The notes beneath the pieces were generated by a model, which searched no databases, was not told the DNA's origin, and saw nothing but the letters and a program-made list of their open reading frames with translations. From NCBI GenBank assembly GCA_016288175.1, contig JAEEYN010000172.1, forward strand, positions 1 through 8,585: 8,585 bases of DNA, written 5' to 3'. Positions 1 through 5,949 of the stretch are shown here, piece after piece; the first letter of the stretch is position 1, and the number at the start of each line of letters is the position of its first letter. The translations under genes and the position numbers were made by a program. This DNA comes from Bacillota bacterium. GTDB lineage: Bacteria > Bacillota > Clostridia > Christensenellales > CAG-138.

Positions 1-1
1 G

Positions 2-130
2 GTCAACAAGGCCTGCGACCAGCTCCGCTCCGGCGGCGTGGACGTCGAAACAGAGCAGCGGGACAGGCCCGACGGCGTGGATATCGTGATCCGCATCACG
101 AGCCCGCGGGCGGAAAAGGAAAATGCGTAA
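2..130 (+). CDS. 3' end of an unidentified protein (partial)
   Basis: Only the last 42 codons are visible, in frame from base 2 and ending in TAA at 128-130; the gene begins outside the window. The visible tail reads as a short helix-like stretch (VNKACDQLRSGG), then an alternating hydrophobic/charged segment (VDVETEQ, then GVDIVIRITS) that would suit a beta hairpin, then a charged, lysine-rich end. Codon use is GC-rich like the operon downstream, which supports real coding. I do not recognise the family. No clear hairpin plus T-run follows the stop codon, so where its transcript ends is not visible. Confidence 0.6.
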   Translation, partial: VNKACDQLRSGGVDVETEQRDRPDGVDIVIRITSPRAEKENA

Positions 131-170
131 ACAGCTGCGGGGGAGGAGCCTGAGCTTATTTCACTGCATA

Positions 171-199
171 TTGACAAATCTAACTATTAATGATATATT
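171..199 (+). promoter_or_regulatory. Sigma-A-type promoter upstream of the lipoprotein gene
   Basis: TTGACA at 171-176, a 17-base spacer and TATATT at 194-199, with TGA just before the -10 (an extended -10 TGn). The start point would be near 206, which gives a leader of about 240 bases before the lipoprotein ATG at 444. The long leader contains the decayed ORF described separately, so this may originally have been the promoter of that lost gene. Confidence 0.75.
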
Positions 200-303
200 A
201 TGCTTGTCATAGTGATTCTTCAAGAGCGTATTAATAGAGAGTTTGATGAAAAAGAAGCTGATCTGAACAAAATCTGAAAAGAACAAGAGGAGGGATGAGA
301 TAA

Positions 304-429
304 GTACGAAAAAACGCAACAGATACAACACAGATTGACAGTTATACTTATATTATAAGAGTTGAGACTTCTTCAAATGCAGGAAACAATCCCGAACCTA
401 CTCCGTCTCCCGTACCGTCAAACCAATAG
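304..429 (+). pseudogene. Remnant ORF with a Pro/Thr/Ser-rich C-terminal tail
   Basis: The frame is open from just after TAA at 301-303 to TAG at 427-429. Its translation ends in TSSNAGNNPEPTPSPVPSNQ, which looks like the linker or tail of a secreted or surface protein. There is no ATG, GTG or TTG start in this frame. A strong AGGAGG (288-293) and an ATG (295) sit in the same frame just upstream, but ATG-AGA is followed at once by TAA. The promoter at 171-199 also has no intact gene directly behind it. My reading is a gene that lost its body by deletion and kept its promoter, ribosome-binding site and 3' end. The alternative is chance: the run is only 42 codons, and low-complexity Pro/Ser/Thr codons can arise by chance. 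Confidence 0.35.
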
Positions 430-443
430 AAAGAGGTGCAAAA

Positions 444-1400
444 ATGAAAATTTTGTCAAATAAATCAGTAGCTTTGATGCTGACGGTCATGTTGCTGCTC
501 CCGATTATTGCCTGCGCAGTGCCGGGAGAGACCGCGGAGCAGCCGACCGGGTCGCCGACTGCACCCGTGACGACCGAACCGCCTGCGCCGGAGCCGACCG
601 CTGAACCGGAGGCGACGCAGGAGCCGCAAAGCTTCGTTTTAGCCGCAGACGAAAACTATATCGATGAGGTTTTTCCCTTGATTGAAGCGATCGGCGCGAT
701 CCACAACAAGCATTATTCAAGGGAAAATGCTTTCTTTAATTACAGAGCCATGATCTACGATCCGCAAACGGGGTATCATCTGTACATGCGCATTCGATTC
801 GTGTCCGACGAGCCGGGCCAGATATTGGAGGTTTCCGCCGTCCCGGATAATCAGGGAGTAATCAGCTTCAACATCCGGGATATCCATATGTGCGACGCCG
901 ATAATTACAACAATGAGGCGTGGATCGCAGCATATCCGGAAGAACTCTGGCAGGAATACTCGGATTATATGGATGGCAATGAGACCATTGTTATTACGCC
1001 GGAGGATATTTCCGCAACAGGCTGCACCGCAGCGGAGGGAGAGGAATACCTTATGGCGATCGGCAGCTGCTATCAGCGGAAGCTCTGCGAGCTGTTTACG
1101 GGAATGCCGGAAAACTATCCCGGCTACTGCCGGGAAATGCAGCCGGTTGAATGCAGGATCATTTCGCTTGATTCACCGGATGAGGATATCGCAAGGTTCT
1201 ATCTGCGGTTTGCATCGCTGCCCAACGATTTGCGAACGATCTTCAATTGGTTTGATACGGATCGCGAAGAAAGCTGTTTTGCAGACGAAAGCTATCCTCC
1301 GGAGATTTTCGGCTGGCTGATCACTCACGGCTGCATCGATCTATACAGGCAGAAAGACGGAAGCTGGACCGGCTCGACGAGCTGTCACGATGCACTGTGA
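444..1400 (+). CDS. Predicted lipoprotein of unknown function
   Basis: A 318-residue protein with a lipoprotein signal peptide: a short basic start (MKILSNK), a hydrophobic core, and a lipobox I-I-A-C with the lipidated cysteine at residue 24. Residues about 25-62 form a Pro/Thr/Glu/Ala-rich linker typical of cell-envelope lipoproteins, so the remaining domain (about 63-318) should sit outside the membrane. That domain is rich in acidic and aromatic residues and has nine further cysteines, unusual for an exported Gram-positive protein; disulfides or metal binding are possible. I do not recognise the fold. The ATG is preceded by AAGAGGTG at 431-438 with 5 bases between. The gene stands alone, with a promoter at 171-199 and a strong terminator at 1437-1470. 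Lipoprotein status is confident; function is unknown. Confidence 0.85.
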   Translation: MKILSNKSVALMLTVMLLLPIIACAVPGETAEQPTGSPTAPVTTEPPAPEPTAEPEATQEPQSFVLAADENYIDEVFPLIEAIGAIHNKHYSRENAFFNYRAMIYDPQTGYHLYMRIRFVSDEPGQILEVSAVPDNQGVISFNIRDIHMCDADNYNNEAWIAAYPEELWQEYSDYMDGNETIVITPEDISATGCTAAEGEEYLMAIGSCYQRKLCELFTGMPENYPGYCREMQPVECRIISLDSPDEDIARFYLRFASLPNDLRTIFNWFDTDREESCFADESYPPEIFGWLITHGCIDLYRQKDGSWTGSTSCHDAL

Positions 1401-1436
1401 CACCGGGAGTCACCGAAAGCTGTAAAAAATCAGCGT

Positions 1437-1470
1437 GAAGCGGCTGTACCAAGCCGCTTCTGCTTTTTTT
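1437..1470 (+). terminator. Intrinsic terminator after the lipoprotein gene
   Basis: GAAGCGGCT (1437-1445) pairs perfectly with AGCCGCTTC (1452-1460), a 9-bp GC-rich stem with a 6-base loop, followed by TGC and a run of seven T (1464-1470). It lies 36 bases past the lipoprotein stop and 9 bases before the -35 box of the next operon, so it insulates the two units. Confidence 0.9.
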
Positions 1471-1479
1471 CGCAAATAC

Positions 1480-1508
1480 TTGACAATGCAAATTATATTT
1501 TTTATAAT
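1480..1508 (+). promoter_or_regulatory. Consensus sigma-A promoter of the ydjIGH-like operon
   Basis: TTGACA at 1480-1485, a 17-base spacer and TATAAT at 1503-1508, a perfect match to the housekeeping consensus. Transcription should start near 1515, giving a leader of about 97 bases. I see no alternative-sigma motif (for example the AAC/CGT pattern of sigma-W, which controls the Bacillus counterpart), so the operon is probably expressed constitutively and strongly unless a repressor acts here. Confidence 0.88.
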
Positions 1509-1518
1509 TACTGTGTAT

Positions 1519-1572
1519 AACCATTCCTATATTGTAATGGTTTTTCGCCCTGCACGCCGCTCGGCGCGGGCG
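1519..1572 (+). promoter_or_regulatory. Structured 5' leader of the operon (two hairpins)
   Basis: Two inverted repeats lie directly behind the promoter. AACCATT (1519-1525) pairs with AATGGTT (1536-1542) and is followed by TTT, so it resembles a weak attenuator. CGCCC (1546-1550) pairs with GGGCG (1568-1572), and CGCC (1555-1558) pairs with GGCG (1563-1566) inside it. Either could stabilise the mRNA 5' end or moderate read-through. No known riboswitch or leader peptide is evident. The pairing is seen; a regulatory role is inferred. Confidence 0.35.
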
Positions 1573-1611
1573 GGGAGCAAAGACACCAGATTTCGAAAGG
1601 AGATTAATAAA

Positions 1612-2895
1612 ATGGGTCTTATTTCAGCAATAGTCGGCGCAGCCGGCGGCGTTCTTGCCGATCAGTGGAAAGAGTTCTTCTACTGCGAAGCGATGCCCTC
1701 TAACGTTCTTGTGAAGAAGGCGACGAGGGTCGTTTCCAGCCGCTCCTCCAACACCAAGGGCAATGAAAACGTTATCTCCAACGGTTCGAAGATCGACGTT
1801 GCGGACGGTCAGTGCATGATGATCATCGAGGACGGCAAGATCGCTGAGGTCTGCGCTGTTCCCGGCGAATACATCTACGACAAGTCCTCCGAGCCCAGCA
1901 TCTTCTACGGCGGTCTCGGCAAGGGCATCCTCGATCTCTTCAAGCAGATCGGCAAGCGCTTCACCTTCGGCGGTGATCCCGGCAAGGACCAGAGGGTCTA
2001 TTATTTCAACATCAAGGAGATCATCGACAATAAATTCGGAACTCCGAACCCCGTTCCCTTCCGCGTTGTCGATTCGAAGATCAACCTCGACCTCGATGTT
2101 TCGATCCGCTGCTCCGGCGTTTATTCCTATAAGATGACCAACCCGCTGCTGTTCTATACGAACGTCTGCGGCAACGTTGCAAAGGAATACACCCGCGACA
2201 TGATCGACACTCAGCTCAAGACCGAGTTCATAAGCGCTCTGCAGCCCGCTCTCGGCAAGCTCTCCGCGCTCGAGCTCCGTCCCAACGAGATCGTGACCCA
2301 TAATACTGACATGGAAAACGCGATGAACGACGTCCTCTCCGAAAAGTGGGGCGAGCTCCGCGGTATCCAGGTCGTCTCCGTCGCTCTCGGCTCCGTCACC
2401 CTCCCCGAGGAGGATCAGGAGCTGATCAAGAAGGCGCAGCGCGCCGCGATGCTGATGAACCCCACCTACGCGGCGGCAACCGTTACCGCTGCTCAGGCGG
2501 ACGCCATGGTCGCTGCGGCGAACAACGAAGGCGGCGCGATGGCGGGCTTCATGGGCATGGGCATGGCGATGAACGCCGGCGGCAACGCAGCGAACCTCTA
2601 TGCGATGGGTCAGCAGCAGCCCCAGCAGCCCGCACCCGCTCCGGCGCCCGCACCCGCGAATGGCTGGACCTGCGCCTGCGGCACCGTCGCGAACGGCAAT
2701 TTCTGCCCGAACTGCGGCGCGAAGAAGCCCGAGGAGAAGCCCACCTGGACCTGCGAATGCGGCAGCGTCAACACCGGCAACTTCTGCCCGAACTGCGGCG
2801 CGAAGAAGCCCGAAGAGAAAGCGACCTGGACCTGCAGCTGCGGCGCGGTGAACGAAGGCAATTTCTGCCCGAACTGCGGCAACAAGAGGCAGTAA
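1612..2895 (+). CDS. ydjI: SPFH-domain protein with three C-terminal zinc ribbons (YdjI-like)
   Basis: A 427-residue protein. The N-terminal part (about 1-290) matches the SPFH/virion-core YdjI family: an opening MGLISAIVGAAGGVLADQWKEF, then a beta-rich stomatin-like domain and a helical region. An Ala/Met/Gly-rich segment (about 291-332) and a Gln/Pro/Ala linker follow, then three zinc ribbons starting at residues 352, 379 and 406, each with the pattern WTCxCG-x(6)-FCPNCG. In Bacillus subtilis, YdjI is needed to bring the PspA homologue YdjF to the membrane with YdjG and YdjH, and the two downstream genes here are their counterparts. The ATG at 1612 is preferred over upstream in-frame starts (such as GTG 1435) because it has AAAGGAG at 1596-1602, and the terminator and promoter lie between. 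Codon use is strongly biased to C-ending codons, consistent with high expression. No transmembrane helix is obvious. Confidence 0.9.
   Translation: MGLISAIVGAAGGVLADQWKEFFYCEAMPSNVLVKKATRVVSSRSSNTKGNENVISNGSKIDVADGQCMMIIEDGKIAEVCAVPGEYIYDKSSEPSIFYGGLGKGILDLFKQIGKRFTFGGDPGKDQRVYYFNIKEIIDNKFGTPNPVPFRVVDSKINLDLDVSIRCSGVYSYKMTNPLLFYTNVCGNVAKEYTRDMIDTQLKTEFISALQPALGKLSALELRPNEIVTHNTDMENAMNDVLSEKWGELRGIQVVSVALGSVTLPEEDQELIKKAQRAAMLMNPTYAAATVTAAQADAMVAAANNEGGAMAGFMGMGMAMNAGGNAANLYAMGQQQPQQPAPAPAPAPANGWTCACGTVANGNFCPNCGAKKPEEKPTWTCECGSVNTGNFCPNCGAKKPEEKATWTCSCGAVNEGNFCPNCGNKRQ
2665..2892 (+). repeat. Three tandem 81-base repeats encoding zinc ribbons
   Basis: Units begin at 2665, 2746 and 2827, an exact 81-base (27-codon) period; the third unit is cut short by the gene's end. 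Each encodes a four-cysteine knuckle (CxC then CPNC 9 residues on), and the first two also share a GAKKPEEK spacer. The bases are nearly identical in the FCPNCGAKKPEEK part and more varied in the first half, which points to duplication within this gene followed by partial divergence. Confidence 0.9.
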
Positions 2896-2899
2896 AATA

Positions 2900-3003
2900 A
2901 GCCGCGGCTTCGCGGCTCCCCCTGAAAGGGATCAGCGCGGACGGCAATGGCGGGGCGAAAGGCACGCCATTGCCGCCGCTTGAATACCGCTCCGAAAGGG
3001 CGG
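2900..3003 (+). promoter_or_regulatory. Hairpin-rich ydjI-ydjG intergenic region
   Basis: The 128 bases between the two genes contain three clear inverted repeats: AGCCGCG/CGCGGCT (2900-2906 with 2911-2917, 4-base loop), a perfect 11-bp stem CGGCAATGGCG/CGCCATTGCCG (2942-2952 with 2965-2975, 12-base loop), and CCGC-CC/GG-GCGG (2987-3003) with a GAAA tetraloop. None is followed by a T-run, so they are not standard terminators. They may protect the upstream message from 3' exonucleases, act as a processing site to uncouple SPFH output from the other two proteins, or be a REP-like repeat. No promoter for ydjG is visible, so it is probably read from 1480-1508. Confidence 0.55.
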
Positions 3004-3004
3004 C

Positions 3005-3012
3005 AAAGGAGG
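3005..3012 (+). promoter_or_regulatory. Ribosome-binding site that fixes the TTG start of ydjG
   Basis: AAAGGAGG lies 11 bases before TTG at 3024. In this frame TGA occurs at 3015-3017, so no longer start is possible, and the next ATG would remove half of the first zinc ribbon. The nearer GTG at 3014 is in another frame and soon hits a stop. The TTG is therefore the start. Confidence 0.75.
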
Positions 3013-3023
3013 AGTGAAGTTCA

Positions 3024-4112
3024 TTGGCAGGACTGATAGAGTATAAATGCCCGTGCTGCGGAGGCGCGATCGCCTTCGACAGTGCGCTACAGAAAATGAA
3101 GTGCCCGTACTGCGATACGGAGTTCGAAATGGAAACTCTGCAGTCGTACGATGCGGAACTCAACAACCAGAAGCCGGACGAACTGAACTGGAACACCGCC
3201 GGCGCCGGAACCGACTGGCAGCCCGGCGAAACCGATGGGATGCGGATCTATATCTGCCAATCCTGCGGCGGCGAGATCGTCGGCGACGCGAATATGGCGG
3301 CGACATCCTGCCCCTTCTGCGGCAACCCCGTCGTTGTTGCGGGCAATTTCTCCGGAATACTGAAGCCGGATCTAGTCATCCCCTTCAAGCTCGATAAGGA
3401 GGCGGCGAAGAGGAGCTTCATGCAGCACCTTGAGGGCAAGCGCCTTCTTCCGAAGGTCTTTAAGGACGAGAACCACATCGACGAGATCAAGGGCATCTAC
3501 GTTCCCTTCTGGGTCTTCGACGCGGACGCGGACGCCGATATGCGCTTCCGCACGACCCGCGTGCGCGCCTGGCGCGACAGGGATTATCAATACACCGAAA
3601 CGAGCTATTATTCCGTCACGAGGGCAGGTTCCCTCGGCTTTGCGGCGGTGCCCGTCGACGGCTCCGTCAAGATGGCGGATGACCTGATGGAATCGATCGA
3701 GCCCTTCGATATTTCCGAGGCGGTGGATTTCCAGACTGCTTATCTCGCCGGTTACCTTGCGGATAAATACGACGTCACCGCGGAGCAGAGCATCGAGCGT
3801 GCGAATCAGCGCATCAAGCAGAGCACCGAGCAGGCGTTCGCTTCGACCGTCACCGGCTATGCGAGCGTGGTGCCGGAGGCGAGCAGCATCCGCCTCACGA
3901 ACGCGACGACGAAATATGCGCTCTATCCCGTCTGGCTGCTGAACACCACATGGGAAGATAAGCAGTATACCTTTGCGATGAACGGTCAGACCGGCAAATT
4001 CGTCGGCGACCTTCCCGTCGACAACAAGGCGAAGCGCAAATGGTTCTGGCTCCTCGCCGCGATCGGCGCAGCTGCCACTTTCGCGATCGGCGCTTTGATC
4101 GCGCTGATGTAA
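3024..4112 (+). CDS. ydjG: Double zinc-ribbon, tail-anchored membrane protein (YdjG-like)
   Basis: A 362-residue protein read from a TTG start. Two TFIIB-like zinc ribbons open it: C9-x2-C12 with C27-x2-C30, and C78-x2-C81 with C96-x2-C99. A long middle domain (about 110-330) follows, with YVPFWVFDADAD and YPVWLL motifs typical of the YdjG family. A single hydrophobic helix at about 341-361, preceded by the basic KAKRK, anchors the C terminus in the membrane. Bacillus subtilis YdjG has the same design and works with YdjH as the membrane docking site for the PspA system. The C-terminal helix with a cytosolic body suits a role as adaptor between the SPFH protein and the membrane. The gene lies 128 bases after ydjI and 13 bases before ydjH. 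Confidence 0.9.
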   Translation: MAGLIEYKCPCCGGAIAFDSALQKMKCPYCDTEFEMETLQSYDAELNNQKPDELNWNTAGAGTDWQPGETDGMRIYICQSCGGEIVGDANMAATSCPFCGNPVVVAGNFSGILKPDLVIPFKLDKEAAKRSFMQHLEGKRLLPKVFKDENHIDEIKGIYVPFWVFDADADADMRFRTTRVRAWRDRDYQYTETSYYSVTRAGSLGFAAVPVDGSVKMADDLMESIEPFDISEAVDFQTAYLAGYLADKYDVTAEQSIERANQRIKQSTEQAFASTVTGYASVVPEASSIRLTNATTKYALYPVWLLNTTWEDKQYTFAMNGQTGKFVGDLPVDNKAKRKWFWLLAAIGAAATFAIGALIALM

Positions 4113-4125
4113 AGGAGGGGTAAGG

Positions 4126-4923
4126 ATGAAGATCATCAATAAAAAACGGGTCCTCGCCCTTGTTGCGATCCTGCTTTTCGCGCTGATGTGCGCGCTGCCG
4201 GCGCTGACAATGGCCCAGTCCGTCTATATCGAGGACAACGCGGGCTATCTTTCGGAAAGCGAGCGCGCTTCGCTCCGCAGCAAGCTTTCCTCCTACAGCT
4301 CCAAGCACGGCTGCGATATCGTCGTCATCACCTGCGACAGCGTCGGCGCGAAATCCGCGGAGCTCTACGCCGCCGATTATTACGAATATCAGGGTTATGC
4401 GAAGGACGGCTTCGTGATGCTTATCAGCCGTGAGCGCGACTACGCTTTCGCCGCAACGGGCAAATGCCAGGATGCGCTGACGGACGATGCGCTCGAGGTC
4501 CTCGAGGACGAGGTCGTGGACGTGCTGAAGGACGGCGATTACTACGGCGCCTTCGTAAAGTTCGCGGACTACTGCGATGAATTCATGACCGCGTATGAGG
4601 GCGGCGAGCCCTACGAAAAGCCCAAGGACACCGGCGGCAGGCTTGCCTTTGCGGGCGTTGCCGCAGCGGGCGTCGGCGCCGCGACCGGCGCGATCGGCAC
4701 CGGAAGCATGAAGAGCAAGCTCAAATCCGTTCGCTCGAAATCTTCCGCAACGGATTACGTCAAGCGCGACAGCATGAACATCATGGCGGCGAACGAGATG
4801 TATCTCTATTCCAACGTCGTCCGCACCCCGATCCCGCGGGACGACGAACGCTCCTCCGGCGGGGGCCACAGCTTCACTTCCTCTTCCGGATCGAGTTGGT
4901 CGGGATCGAGCGGAAAATTCTAA
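4126..4923 (+). CDS. ydjH: TPM-domain membrane protein (YdjH/YgcG-like)
   Basis: A 265-residue protein. Residues 1-30 form a signal peptide (basic NKKR, hydrophobic core, likely cut after T-M-A at 30), followed by a TPM domain (about 33-158: VYIEDNAGYLS start, then DGFVMLIS and a TGK motif). A second hydrophobic stretch at about 172-192 should span the membrane, putting the TPM domain outside and the tail inside. The tail ends in a Ser/Gly-rich run (GGGHSFTSSSGSS to SGKF), a hallmark of YdjH/YgcG proteins. TPM domains are named for photosystem II repair and membrane proteins; some have phosphatase activity, but that is not shown for YdjH. AAAGGAGGGG (4111-4120) overlaps the ydjG stop, so translation is probably coupled. 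A terminator follows at once, making this the last gene of the operon. Confidence 0.92.
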   Translation: MKIINKKRVLALVAILLFALMCALPALTMAQSVYIEDNAGYLSESERASLRSKLSSYSSKHGCDIVVITCDSVGAKSAELYAADYYEYQGYAKDGFVMLISRERDYAFAATGKCQDALTDDALEVLEDEVVDVLKDGDYYGAFVKFADYCDEFMTAYEGGEPYEKPKDTGGRLAFAGVAAAGVGAATGAIGTGSMKSKLKSVRSKSSATDYVKRDSMNIMAANEMYLYSNVVRTPIPRDDERSSGGGHSFTSSSGSSWSGSSGKF

Positions 4924-4931
4924 ATGAAATG

Positions 4932-4965
4932 AAAAAGAGAGCCTTCGAAAGAGGCTCTCTTTTTT
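4932..4965. terminator. Bidirectional terminator between ydjH and the DUF362 gene
   Basis: AGAGAGCCT (4936-4944) pairs with AGGCTCTCT (4952-4960) around a 7-base loop, and flanking A4932-4935 pair with T4961-4964, giving a 13-bp stem. A T-run (4960-4965) follows on the plus strand and an A-run precedes it, so it can stop both the plus-strand operon and the minus-strand DUF362 gene ending at 4979. Confidence 0.9.
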
Positions 4966-4978
4966 CGTGCAATAAGAT

Positions 4979-5869
4979 TTACAGCCCGATCAGCTCATAC
5001 TCCATGCTGCCATAACCGAGCTCCGCCGCCGCTTCGACGGTATGCGCACCGTGGCGGGATTCGACCCGCTCAAGGAAATGCGCCCGGCCGGGGTCGTCCG
5101 AAGCATAGACGAGGTCGAGGCAGGCCCTGTCGATCGCGACGGGGTCGAGGGAGGCGAGGATGCCGATATCCTGCATGCAGGGATCCTCCGCGACCTCGCA
5201 GCAGTCGCAGTCCACGGAAAGGTTCTTCATAACGTTGATGAACGCGATCTTCTCCGCGAAATGTTTTACGACCGTGGAGGCCGCGTCCGCCATGGCCTCG
5301 AGGAAGCGGTCCTGCTCCGCGTGGACGTTCCAGCATTCGACGTTATCGTTCGATACGCCGCCGGAATGGATCAGCGCCTTGCCCTCGCGGGAAGCGCAGC
5401 CGATCGAAAGCTGCTTCAGCGCGCCGCCGAAACCGCCCATCGGATGGCCCTTGAAATGCGCGAGCACGAGCATGGAATCATAGTTGACGATGTTCTTGCC
5501 GACCCGATTCTCCTTCAAAACCTTGCCGTTTTCAACGGGCCAGATGAGGTCCGGCCCCTCCGCGTCCATGAGGTCCACGGTGAAGGCCTTGCTCCAGCCG
5601 TGCTCCTCGATCAAAGCGAGATGCTCCTCGGTATAGTCGCGAACGCCGCCGAACGCCTTGCCGTAGGCGGTGTTGCACTCGACGACCGTGCCGTGCACCT
5701 CCTCGATCATCGGCTTCCAGAATTCCGGCGTCAGGTAATTCTGATTGCCCTTTTCGCCCGAATGGAGCTTCACAGCGACCTTGCCGGGCAGCTCGACGCC
5801 GAGCGCATGATACATTTCAACCACCTTTTCGGGGGTCAGTTCCCTTGAAAAAAACACTTTGGACTTCAT
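4979..5869 (-). CDS. DUF362 family protein
   Basis: A 296-residue protein that matches the DUF362 family, seen in the conserved HFKGHPMGGFGGALKQLS block (138-155) and a cysteine cluster C221-x-C223-C224-x6-C231 followed by DIGILASLDPVAIDRACLDL. Many family members carry a separate ferredoxin-type Fe-S domain; none is present here, only the internal cysteine cluster, which could bind a metal or cluster. The biochemical role is not established. The start at 5869 (MKSKVFF) is chosen because GAAAGGA lies 11 bases upstream and the promoter at 5894-5922 would lie inside any longer ORF. No signal peptide is seen, so it should be cytosolic. It appears to form its own transcription unit. Confidence 0.88.
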   Translation of the reverse strand: MKSKVFFSRELTPEKVVEMYHALGVELPGKVAVKLHSGEKGNQNYLTPEFWKPMIEEVHGTVVECNTAYGKAFGGVRDYTEEHLALIEEHGWSKAFTVDLMDAEGPDLIWPVENGKVLKENRVGKNIVNYDSMLVLAHFKGHPMGGFGGALKQLSIGCASREGKALIHSGGVSNDNVECWNVHAEQDRFLEAMADAASTVVKHFAEKIAFINVMKNLSVDCDCCEVAEDPCMQDIGILASLDPVAIDRACLDLVYASDDPGRAHFLERVESRHGAHTVEAAAELGYGSMEYELIGL

Positions 5870-5893
5870 AAAAAGCACCGTCCTTTCAATTCG

Positions 5894-5922
5894 ATTATAT
5901 GAAAAACCCGTTCGGATGTCAA
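5894..5922 (-). promoter_or_regulatory. Consensus promoter of the DUF362 gene, overlapping the elaA terminator
   Basis: On the minus strand, TTGACA (5922-5917), a 17-base spacer and TATAAT (5899-5894) match the housekeeping consensus perfectly. The start point would be near 5887, giving a short leader of about 18 bases. The -35 box uses the end of the 5' arm and the loop of the upstream terminator hairpin, and the spacer includes its 3' arm and T-run. Confidence 0.85.
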
Positions 5923-5929
5923 CGGGTTT
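5902..5929 (-). terminator. Intrinsic terminator of the elaA gene
   Basis: On the minus strand AAACCCGTT (5929-5921) pairs with AACGGGTTT (5912-5904) as a 9-bp stem with an 8-base loop, and the T-run extends to 5902. It lies 20 bases past the elaA stop. The stem is only moderately GC-rich, so termination may be partial. Confidence 0.75.
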
Positions 5930-5949
5930 ACGCGATATCATATGGAAAC

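Larger units (their letters stand above)
131..443 (+). other. AT-rich intergenic region with promoter and a decayed ORF
   Basis: This 313-base gap between the partial gene and the first lipoprotein is clearly more AT-rich than its surroundings. It holds a strong promoter (171-199), a short ATG-AAA-AAG-AAG-CTG-ATC ORF that stops after six codons (246-266), a good AGGAGG at 288-293 that leads into no usable ORF (the ATG at 295 stops after two codons), and a stop-free tail ending in PEPTPSPVPSNQ (304-429). The ribosome-binding site of the lipoprotein, AAGAGGTG, is at 431-438. I see no tRNA, no riboswitch that I recognise and no terminator here. Confidence 0.6.

Noticed and set aside
246..266. 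Short ORF MKKKLI as a leader peptide or lost signal peptide
   Set aside because: It stops after six codons, has a weak ribosome-binding site and shows no attenuator structure behind it.
335..359. Second TTGACA with TATAAG downstream as a promoter for the first lipoprotein
   Set aside because: The spacer is only 13 bases (341-353), too short for a normal sigma-A promoter; no -10 match exists at 16-18 bases.
1435..1611. In-frame extension of the SPFH gene to a GTG at 1435
   Set aside because: The extension runs through the upstream terminator and the consensus promoter; the ATG at 1612 has a good ribosome-binding site and a family-typical N terminus.
1624..2301. Minus-strand ORF opposite the SPFH gene
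   Set aside because: Shadow of a strongly biased, well-supported gene; no ribosome-binding site or domain.
2665..2892. Tandem repeats as a CRISPR array or mobile repeat
   Set aside because: The repeats are in frame within a gene, without spacers, and encode zinc ribbons.
3895..4869. Long minus-strand ORF opposite ydjG/ydjH (324 codons)
   Set aside because: It is the mirror of two well-supported genes in GC-rich DNA, with low-complexity Arg/Ala/Gly composition and no recognisable domain.
5042..5848. Plus-strand ORF opposite the DUF362 gene (268 codons)
   Set aside because: The minus strand carries a clear conserved family; the plus frame has no domain and is a codon-bias shadow.
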